Assembly (NCBI GenBank): GCA_964611585.1
Contig: CAZTAK010000074.1
Location: 1-10,479, forward strand
DNA from: CAZTAK01 sp964611585
GTDB taxonomy: Bacteria; Pseudomonadota; Alphaproteobacteria; SHVP01
Direction of reading: 5' to 3'
Length of the DNA stretch: 10,479 bases
The notes beneath the pieces are model-generated. The model had not been told where the DNA came from. It did not search any database and saw nothing but the letters and a program-made list of their open reading frames with translations. Positions 1-5,877 of this stretch are shown in pieces. The translations under genes were made by a program, and so were the position numbers. Position 1 is the stretch's first letter; each line of letters begins with the position of its first letter.

Positions 1-646
1 CGATCGTCGTGTTGATGACGACAATTCCCCAGAGGACGTAAACGAACGGCAGATTTCTCTTCAGGGTGCCCTTGATGATGGCCTCAATCTCAGGACTCGA
101 CCCTTCGCTCAGGAGGCGTTGGAAGGCAGGCGCGCGCGGCTTGGACGAGAAATTCAGAAAGATGAGGATTGCAAACGTCAACCCATAAAGAAGCACTTTG
201 AGCGCCAGCCAGTTTGCCGCGAAGGGTTCGGCCATCGCAAAGGACGCAATCGCCGCCGCAAGAATGACCACGACCAGCACCCAGTTGATCGCCATTTCGA
301 GGCCGCCGAGCCGCTTGCCCCATTCGGGCGCGGTCGGGCGGTGCACATTCCACACCAGAAAGAACCACAGGACGCTCAGAATCCAGATCAGCGCCAACCA
401 GCCGCCGTCGACCGGCGAAAGCCCCGTGCGCGCGGCGAGCGTCATGCCGGTCGGCAGGATCACAACCATGGCGAGCCGGGGAAAAACATCGACCCCCTGC
501 GCAACGCGCCCAAGCACGGCACGTGTCTGCGGCGCATACTCGGGCCTGACGAAGTGTATGGCCGAATAGTAGACACCCATGTCGGCGCCGAGCCAGAACG
601 CCATCGCCAGAAGGTGGATCAAGATCCAAAAAATCGTCCAGTCCAT
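1..646 (-). CDS. Integral membrane protein, possibly CopD-like, 3' end outside window
   Basis: The frame opens at ATG 644-646 and runs off the left edge, giving 215 codons without a stop. A strong ribosome binding site, GGAGGGG, lies about 6 bases before the ATG. The product starts MDWTIFWILIHLLAMAFWLG, with a membrane segment at once and a His at residue 11. At least four more hydrophobic segments follow, at about residues 57-72, 83-100, 120-138 and 146-166, and another begins near 200 at the edge. The first segment, with HLLAMAFWLGAD, recalls the opening of CopD-type and related small heme/copper-linked membrane proteins, but I see no decisive motif, so the family is only suggested. It is on the same strand as the acyltransferase gene, 277 bases downstream of that gene's stop, so it may be a separate transcript. 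That it is a real membrane protein is well supported. Its function is unknown. Confidence 0.75.
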   Translation of the reverse strand, partial: MDWTIFWILIHLLAMAFWLGADMGVYYSAIHFVRPEYAPQTRAVLGRVAQGVDVFPRLAMVVILPTGMTLAARTGLSPVDGGWLALIWILSVLWFFLVWNVHRPTAPEWGKRLGGLEMAINWVLVVVILAAAIASFAMAEPFAANWLALKVLLYGLTFAILIFLNFSSKPRAPAFQRLLSEGSSPEIEAIIKGTLKRNLPFVYVLWGIVVINTTI

Positions 647-923
647 TTGGCCCCTCCGACTTGCAAAAACGGATCCCGGGCAAGGGCCCGACGCCGCCCT
701 GCACGACACTAGCCCATGTCACCGGAAAGGAGAGAATGTGAAAATGGGATCAAGTTGAGCGCAAGCTCCGCATAGCCGGAAACAGCTCCGCAAATCGGTT
801 CGGCAGTTTGGCGCGGTCAATGACTTTGTTAATGATGCTGGCCACCAGTATCGGTCCTTGCGGGTGGTAACGCCCTTGGTGTTGAGGTGGCCGGCGATGG
901 CTTTCCCCGGTCCAGGCCAATCT
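647..923. other. Intergenic stretch with a weak recombinase-like reading on the minus strand
   Basis: This 277-base stretch separates two minus-strand genes. One minus-strand frame, at roughly 820-915, reads KAIAGHLNTKGVTTRKDR followed by YWWPASLTKSL. That resembles the recombinase-domain pattern of large serine recombinases (IAxxLNxxGvxT...W), but it has no start site and runs out of frame with anything longer. It may be a trace of a lost mobile element or chance. No terminator with a T-tract is obvious for the acyltransferase gene that ends at 924. Confidence 0.25.
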
Positions 924-1676
924 CTACGCCGGCGGGCTGGGCTCGGGATCGGGATCGGGCGCAATCGCCCATTCGGCGACCGCGGCCGCCGGCGGCACGG
1001 TGTTGCGCCCGCACAATCGGTCGGCTTCGTTCGTGAGCGCGATCATCTGGGTCTCGAGCGCGATCCGCGCCGCCTCCAGGGCGTCGGCATCTGCGTCGGG
1101 GTCGACCGACACCGGCTCGCCCCAGATAATGGCGCCGCCGCTGCCAGGGTAGGGGACCAGCAGGCTGTCCCAGCTCTTCAGAACGGCCGCGCGGCGCGCC
1201 GAGTACGACACCGGCAAGATGGGCAGCCCGGTCATGCGGGCAAGGGAGATGATCCCGCGGGCCACCCGCATGCGTGGCCCTAGGGGTCCGTCGGGCGTGA
1301 CCGCGACCGAGTTGCCCTCGGCCGAGGCGCGGGCCAGCGCCCGCAGCGCCCTGGTGCCGCCTTGGGTGCTCGATCCGTAAACTGCGCCGAGATCAAAATG
1401 GCTAATAACGGCGGCGATCAGCGGGCCCTCGCCGCGCAGTGAGATGAGTACGCGGATCGCCTTCCCCTGGCGCCAGCAACACGGCATCATCAACAGGCGG
1501 CCGTGCCAAAAGGCGCCGATAAAAGGCTTGTCCGCGTCCCAAAACCGGGCCGGGGTTGCCTCGCCGATAATGCGCCAGTCGCCGGTGCGGAATACGAGCC
1601 GGATGTAGCCGGCGGCGACACGACTGAACGGCCCGCGCAACCAAGCCCGGTCCGACAGCGTATGAACGATCCCCAA
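924..1676 (-). CDS. DUF374-family lysophospholipid acyltransferase-like protein
   Basis: The 250-residue product matches the DUF374/LPLAT family, membrane-associated acyltransferases often found beside lipid A genes and thought to act on lipid substrates at the inner membrane. Visible marks are FWHGRLL around His58, in place of the usual HxxxxD acyltransferase box; LRGEGPLIA around 80-88; GSSTQGGTRAL at 101-111; TPDGPLGP at 127-134; and LPILPVSYSARRAAVLKSWD at about 151-170. The last 25 residues are Pro/Asp-rich and look non-conserved. The likely start is TTG at 1674-1676, preceded by GGGAG about 6 bases upstream; that site lies inside the end of the TrpF-like frame, whose stop is at 1678-1680, so translation may be coupled. 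I see no internal ATG giving a better start that keeps the N-terminal amphipathic region. The exact acyl acceptor cannot be read from the sequence. Family assignment is confident. Confidence 0.88.
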   Translation of the reverse strand: MGIVHTLSDRAWLRGPFSRVAAGYIRLVFRTGDWRIIGEATPARFWDADKPFIGAFWHGRLLMMPCCWRQGKAIRVLISLRGEGPLIAAVISHFDLGAVYGSSTQGGTRALRALARASAEGNSVAVTPDGPLGPRMRVARGIISLARMTGLPILPVSYSARRAAVLKSWDSLLVPYPGSGGAIIWGEPVSVDPDADADALEAARIALETQMIALTNEADRLCGRNTVPPAAAVAEWAIAPDPDPEPSPPA

Positions 1677-1677
1677 C

Positions 1678-2020
1678 CTAGGCTCCCGCGGCCGCGGCGA
1701 TGAACGCCCTTGGTTTCACCGCATCGAGCTTGCCGACCGTGCGGACGGCGTTGCAGAGGTCGACACCGAAGGGGGAGACGCCGGCCAGAAACACCGGCGC
1801 CCTCACCGTCGCGACGATTTCGCGACCGATCTCCCAGTCGTGGACGCGGCCGGTGCCGCTGAGCTCGCGTCTCGCGGCCTCGGGATCGCCGGAATCAAGC
1901 AGCAACGCATGCACCGGCGGCACCGCGGCCCGCGCCTCGGCGACCGAGGCCCTGCCGCGAACGTGGATCACTGGGACCAGCGCGGCTCGCGGCCTTGAGG
2001 GCGAAAGCTGATGAGTTCAT
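1678..2020 (-). pseudogene. Decayed phosphoribosylanthranilate isomerase-family (TrpF-like) remnant
   Basis: An open frame ending at TAG 1678-1680 encodes about 100 residues that resemble the C-terminal half of PRAI-family TIM barrels: VPVIHVRG, ALLLDSGD, ELSGTGRVHDWEIGREIV, APVFLAG, PFGVDLCNAVRT, GKLD and RAFIAAA. Full-length members are about 200-220 residues, so the N-terminal half is absent. The loop that normally follows FLAG (GGLxPxNVxEAI type, phosphate binding) is missing too: FLAG runs straight into VSPFGVDLC, an apparent loss of about 12-13 residues. The frame is closed upstream by a TGA near 2015-2017. A well-placed ATG at 2018-2020, with AGGAAGG upstream, opens a different frame reading MNSSAFALKAASR, which would need a frameshift to join the TrpF-like frame. 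The first possible start in frame is GTG at 1971. Loss of half the barrel and of the phosphate loop makes isomerase activity very unlikely. The remnant may persist because the acyltransferase start sits on its end. Confidence 0.65.
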
Positions 2021-2143
2021 CTTGTCCTTCCTGCTCCTCGCGCAGCGTGCCGGGCCACCCTCCTATGGCAAACACCGCACCCTAGCGCGACAGCCGCAGC
2101 AGGCGATAGATTGCTTGCCGGGCCGCAGGGTCAGGGTAATCCC

Positions 2144-3436
2144 GTGTCGCAACCTTCCATCAACGTCGGTGTTCTCGTCAACCTAGAGTACGGCCCGAAC
2201 GGCGGTGGCCACGTCAAGTGCTGGGAGCGATTCGCGGAAGCCGCGTGCGGCAGCCCGGACCTCGATCTCACTGTCTACTATCTCGGCCGCCGGCGGACTA
2301 TCGAGCTTTCGGCCAACGTGCGCTATGAACTGCTGCCCGCTTTCCTGAACACGCGCACGCTGTTGTTCCTTCGCCAGGGCGGCGGGCACGCCGACATCGC
2401 CCCCTACCATCCACGGCTCGCCCGCCTTCTTGCCCGCCACGATATCCTGCATGCGACCGACGTGCTCACGTTCGGCGCGACGGCGGCGCGGGTCGCCAAG
2501 CGAACCGGCAAGCCGCTCGTCTATTCCGTCCACACCGCGTACCCGCAATACGGCCGCATCTATCTGCGGGAGATCATCGAGAACCTGGTTGGCCGGGGAT
2601 GGCCGACGCGGGTGTTGCTGGACCGCTGGCATTTGAATGACCGGATCGCCGCCGGCATCGAGCGCCGTCTCGTGCGCCAGTTTGTCGCGTCGGACCGGCT
2701 GCTAGCCGCCCTGCCCGAAGACTTTCCGGCTTCCTTACCGCCGCGCGCCGCCGGGACGATATCTCGACTGCGGCGCGGGATCGACCGCGATTTGTTCCAT
2801 CCCGCGATACGTGAGCCCCAGTGGCTACGCCAACGCTTCGGCATCGCCGGCGACGACTGCATCTGCCTGTTCGTGGGCCGCATGGACGATACCAAGGACG
2901 TCCTCGTGCTGCGCGACGCGGCGAACATTCTTGAGGCGCGCGGCGTTCCCATGCATTGGCTGTTTGTCGGCGTGGGCCAGCATGTGGAGTCCTTGCGGCG
3001 CGAATTGGGCGCACGCGCGTCCCTCCCCGGCGTCGTGCCGCAGAACGATCTCGCGCGCATTTTTGCCAGCGCCGATCTATTCGCCTTCCCATCGACCCAC
3101 GAGACCTTCGGCAACGTCGTGCTCGAGGCGAAGGCGTGCGCGCTGCCCGCCCTTGTCTCGGCGCATCACGCGACGACGCAGCACGTCAACCGATCTGGCG
3201 TCGACGGAATCATCGTCCCGGACCAGGCGCCGCACACCTGGGCCGACGCGATCGCCGCCCTCGCGATGGACCGCGCGGCGCGCGAGCGGATAGCCGGGGC
3301 GGCGCGGCGCTGGGTCGAGGAGGAAAGCCCGACGTGGCGTCAGGTGCTGGACGAGGATCTGCTGCCGGTGTGGCGGGGGTTGGCGGCGGATGAGAGCGGC
3401 GGCGTGCGCGCCAGCAGCATCGTTTCCTCCAGATAG
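2144..3436 (+). CDS. GT4-family glycosyltransferase
   Basis: This is a retaining glycosyltransferase of the GT-B fold (family GT4), transferring a sugar from an activated donor to a lipid, glycan or small-molecule acceptor at the cytoplasmic face. The N-terminal acceptor domain opens SQPSINVGVLVNLEYGPNGG, with the glycine-rich loop typical of the family. A His-containing HATDVLTFGATAARVAKRTG region is near 105, and a PLVYSVHTAYP strand near 125. The C-terminal donor domain begins about residue 243 with CLFVGRMDDTKDVLVL. The diagnostic EX7E pair, Glu320 and Glu328, lies in HETFGNVVLEAKACALP. I chose GTG 2144 (430 residues): AGGG lies upstream, and homology begins right after it; a TTG at 2111 would add only a poor 11-residue tail. 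The last 97 bases overlap the end of the convergent methyltransferase gene. Donor and acceptor cannot be read from the sequence. Confidence 0.9.
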   Translation: MSQPSINVGVLVNLEYGPNGGGHVKCWERFAEAACGSPDLDLTVYYLGRRRTIELSANVRYELLPAFLNTRTLLFLRQGGGHADIAPYHPRLARLLARHDILHATDVLTFGATAARVAKRTGKPLVYSVHTAYPQYGRIYLREIIENLVGRGWPTRVLLDRWHLNDRIAAGIERRLVRQFVASDRLLAALPEDFPASLPPRAAGTISRLRRGIDRDLFHPAIREPQWLRQRFGIAGDDCICLFVGRMDDTKDVLVLRDAANILEARGVPMHWLFVGVGQHVESLRRELGARASLPGVVPQNDLARIFASADLFAFPSTHETFGNVVLEAKACALPALVSAHHATTQHVNRSGVDGIIVPDQAPHTWADAIAALAMDRAARERIAGAARRWVEEESPTWRQVLDEDLLPVWRGLAADESGGVRASSIVSSR

Positions 3437-4128
3437 GGGATGGCCGGCGCCCATCCGCGAAGCCGCGCCGTATGCAGGCCTGACGCCTCGATAGCGGCGC
3501 GATACCGCCGACGATTGCTGTTGTCGAGCACGATCAATCCACCGGCCGCGAGCTTGCCAAGCGCGGCCCGCAGGCACTGGCTGCGGCAACGTCCGTCGAT
3601 GGCGATCAGATCGAACGGCCCGGGGGCCGAATCGATGGCGCGCACGTAGGCTTCGAATCCGGTGCGGCCCCAGCCGGGAAATTGCGACTCAAAGGCGGCG
3701 TCGCGCGCCACGGGCTCGGGCGCGCGATGGATTAGATGAACGTTGTTGAAGCCGTGCGCCAAGGCCTCGATGCGGGCCGCCCATGCGGGATCGTGCTCGA
3801 CGCTATAGACCGTCTTGCAGCGCCGCGCGAGCCATAGGGTGCTGGCGCCCGATCCGTATTCGAAAGCCACCGCCGACCCACTCCTTCCGCGCAAGAACGC
3901 ATCAACCCGCCGGCTCGCCCGTACCGTCCACCACGGCAGGTCGAGGCGCGCCATGTCGGCCGCGTCGTGAAAGGCGAGCATCGTGCGTAGGAAAAGGAGC
4001 CTGTCGGTTTCGCGCGGGCGCTCCATCCACCCCAGTACCCCGAGCCGACCCAGAAACGCGCGAGCGCCGCGGACGGCGAAGGCAAACAGCCATGGGGCGC
4101 GTTCAAGCGCCAGTCTCGTCGCTGACAT
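3340..4128 (-). CDS. Class I SAM-dependent methyltransferase-like protein
   Basis: The 262-residue product has a Rossmann-type methyltransferase core. Motif I is VAFEYGSGASTLWLA (about residues 87-101), a glycine-rich SAM loop. The acidic residue after strand 2 is Glu111 in VYSVEHDPAW. FDLIAIDGR at 172-180 and GGLIVLDNSN at 196-205 fit motifs IV and VI. The first 80 residues are basic, with an aromatic helix, PWLFAFAVRGARAFLG, that could lie on the membrane. It starts at ATG 4126-4128, 26 bases inside the end of the preceding membrane-protein gene, with GGAAG just upstream, so the two are very likely translationally coupled. The core ends near residue 243; the Ser-rich tail (residues 244-262) is encoded in the 97-bp overlap with the glycosyltransferase gene. 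The substrate is unknown; context suggests a sugar, lipid or other envelope precursor. The methyltransferase fold is well supported, the reaction is inferred. Confidence 0.82.
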   Translation of the reverse strand: MSATRLALERAPWLFAFAVRGARAFLGRLGVLGWMERPRETDRLLFLRTMLAFHDAADMARLDLPWWTVRASRRVDAFLRGRSGSAVAFEYGSGASTLWLARRCKTVYSVEHDPAWAARIEALAHGFNNVHLIHRAPEPVARDAAFESQFPGWGRTGFEAYVRAIDSAPGPFDLIAIDGRCRSQCLRAALGKLAAGGLIVLDNSNRRRYRAAIEASGLHTARLRGWAPAIPYLEETMLLARTPPLSSAANPRHTGSRSSSST

Positions 4129-5056
4129 ATCTTCCGGAGCGCTGACGATAGCGCACGCCCTGGGCCAGGGCGAAAAATGAGAGATCGCCGAGGATCGTGA
4201 CGAGGCGGAACGTGATGACCGCCACCACCGCTTCCGACTCGCCGATCACCGGGCCGATCTGCGCCAGCATCAAGGCTTCGCGCACGCCGAGGCCGCCGGG
4301 CGCCGACGGTGTTACGTTGCCGATCAACCAGGCCGACACGAAGGCCGCCGCAATCGTCGGGAAATGGGTGACTGGAACATTCGGAGCCGCGCCCAACACG
4401 ATCATCCAGAGCAAACCAGACGCCGCCATGAAAAAGGCGAGATAAATAATGAGGGCGCGGGCGATCGCGGTGCCGCGACCGAGACCGGCGGTGTCTTGCA
4501 GGAACTGGGCCCGCCGGGCGATCGGCAGGAGTGGCGTCACCCGAACGATCAATGAAGGGGCGCTAAGGGCGGCGATGCCGCCGACAACGGCCAAGACTGG
4601 GGAAACCATCTCAAACGGACCGCCATGCGCCCAGAAGCCGATGAACAGGACCGTGGCCGTCGCCGCCGAGCCTTGCGCCAGCGCCTCGACCACGGACGAG
4701 ACCGCGACGGCGCCCTGCGGCCACCCCTTGCCGACCCCAAGTAGCTGACGGCCGACCAAATGAAAGACGTTGCCGGGAATGTACTTGGCGATCTGTGAGC
4801 GGCCGAACACTTCGACGGTGCCGAGGAAGGTGGCGCCGGGGGCGCCGGCCCGGGCCAACAGGATCGTCCACGCGGCGGCAAGCGGCAGCGTCAGAACCGC
4901 GTAGACGACGGCGCCGCCAGCAACGACGCCCCAGGTCGCCGCACTTGTGGCGGCCTTGCCGATGTCGCCGATGTTGTCCGCGAGACGCAGGCCGACGAAC
5001 ACGATGGCCGCTGCAAACAGCAGGAAACCAGCACCATTGACGACCTTACGCCACAT
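4103..5056 (-). CDS. UPF0104 / LPG synthase TM-like membrane protein (flippase-like)
   Basis: The 317-residue product is an integral membrane protein of the family related to the transmembrane part of lysylphosphatidylglycerol synthase (MprF N-terminal region, PF03706/UPF0104), where the membrane part flips lipids. About eight hydrophobic segments are visible. Diagnostic stretches are IAKYIPGNVFHLVGRQ at 89-104 and TPSAPGGLGVREAL at 249-262, followed by FRLVTILGDLSFFALA at about 283-298. There is no C-terminal aminoacyl-transfer domain, so it is not an MprF enzyme by itself. ATG 5054-5056 is preceded by GAGG at about 8 bases. The stop TGA at 4103-4105 lies inside the next gene, so this and the methyltransferase form a two-gene unit. 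A role in moving a lipid-linked intermediate that the neighbouring methyltransferase or glycosyltransferase handles is plausible but inferred. A TACAAT resembling a -10 box lies about 40 bases upstream, with no good -35. Confidence 0.85.
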   Translation of the reverse strand: MWRKVVNGAGFLLFAAAIVFVGLRLADNIGDIGKAATSAATWGVVAGGAVVYAVLTLPLAAAWTILLARAGAPGATFLGTVEVFGRSQIAKYIPGNVFHLVGRQLLGVGKGWPQGAVAVSSVVEALAQGSAATATVLFIGFWAHGGPFEMVSPVLAVVGGIAALSAPSLIVRVTPLLPIARRAQFLQDTAGLGRGTAIARALIIYLAFFMAASGLLWMIVLGAAPNVPVTHFPTIAAAFVSAWLIGNVTPSAPGGLGVREALMLAQIGPVIGESEAVVAVITFRLVTILGDLSFFALAQGVRYRQRSGRYVSDETGA

Positions 5057-5841
5057 CGGCTTGCCTCAGTTCTCCTCGGTTCGTCCGCCGATCATTGTAC
5101 TCTTGCGCCCTGCGAGCCGAAACCGAACGCCCGGAAAGGTTTGGAAATATTCCAGAGGCCGACCCGGGGGCGTCGTCGCGCGCGATCTTGGGCGACCTGC
5201 TGCACTACCCTTGTCCTTACGAGTACAAATAGCGGCAAGCCAATAAGAACGAAGTCATTGAAACGATTGGTGGGCCAGCCAAGGCAAAACTGGGCACTGG
5301 GTTCTGGTCGGTTCGCTGCCGCGCCCCATGGTCTGCTTCTAGCCGAGGCTGTTGTCCGAACCACCGAATATGATAGCTGCCGGCGGGAGGTAGAGGTCAA
5401 GCGACTTGCTTGTGACCCGATCCGCCTCACCAAAATGGACAACTGATTATCGTCAACCAATCTAGCGACAGTGGCTTTCTGGCGATCCCGGAGAGAAGGA
5501 AGATGCTACTGGGAGCGAGTTGAAGCGAGTAGCCGTTGGAATCGGGCGAGAGCATATGCCAGTGGTCACGGGGCAGGACCAACTGCATTTTCCAATCAAA
5601 ACGAGTCCGGCCAGGCTGGCGCGCCTTTCGGCGGGCGAAAACAATATCTTTCTGAGGTCTTGACCCGCCACCCCCTACCGATTTGAATCTTGGTATCCGC
5701 TCAGGGGGGCTGCGGAAGAGCGAGGCGCTTCGCCGACCAGTCCCCGGCCTTGCTCGCTACAGAGAATACCCGACGGCATTCGGGTGTGGGGTCCGAATTG
5801 ATGGATATGATGATCGCTGGGATCCAGAAGTCGCGTTTCAG
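5057..5841. other. Long region without a convincing gene
   Basis: Nearly 800 bases separate the divergent membrane-protein gene and the transporter-cytochrome gene. Base composition here is lower in GC than in the flanking genes. Several frames are open (for example minus strand 5092-5460 and plus strand 5466-5660), but none has a ribosome binding site with a start, a recognisable domain or the codon bias of the neighbours. The plus frame 5466-5660 lies between TAG 5463-5465 and TGA 5661-5663. It reads with unusually protein-like composition (for example REHMPVVTGQDQLHFPIK and ARLARLSAGENNIFLRS) and might be a decayed gene or part of a repeat family. The stretch must also hold the promoters of both flanking genes. 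A possible -10 (TACAAT, minus strand, about 5095-5100) serves the left gene. Confidence 0.5.
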
Positions 5842-5868
5842 GGGTCCGGGCGCCGGCCCGACCCGGAG
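5842..5868 (+). promoter_or_regulatory. Leader hairpin abutting the ribosome binding site of the transporter-cytochrome gene
   Basis: GGGT (5842-5845) pairs with ACCC (5861-5864) and CGGGC (5847-5851) with GCCCG (5856-5860). C5846 is bulged and GCCG (5852-5855) forms the loop. The stem ends at the base before the ribosome binding site GGAG (5865-5868), and the ATG follows at 5878. Such a GC-only stem in the 5' leader could affect ribosome access or transcript stability. That effect is inferred; the pairing is seen directly. Confidence 0.45.
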
Positions 5869-5877
5869 CCGCCTGTC

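Noticed and set aside
119..712. Long plus-strand open frame (197 codons) opposite the left membrane protein
   Set aside because: Its product is Arg/His/Gln/Pro-rich with no domain; the minus-strand frame ending at the left edge gives a coherent membrane protein with a strong ribosome binding site. The plus frame is a GC-driven shadow.
924..926. Possibility that the transporter-style acyltransferase lacks activity because HxxxxD is absent
   Set aside because: The DUF374 branch normally has the WHG-type box seen here, so absence of the classical box is expected and not a defect.
5092..5460. Minus-strand open frame of 122 codons
   Set aside because: Ser/Arg-rich product with no recognisable fold, no ribosome binding site before the start, codon use unlike the neighbours.
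5683..5877. Longer start for the transporter-cytochrome protein (TTG at 5683, 65 extra residues)
   Set aside because: The extra part is charged, has no membrane or targeting character, lacks a clear ribosome binding site and contains the GC hairpin; similarity to the transporter family begins right after ATG 5878.
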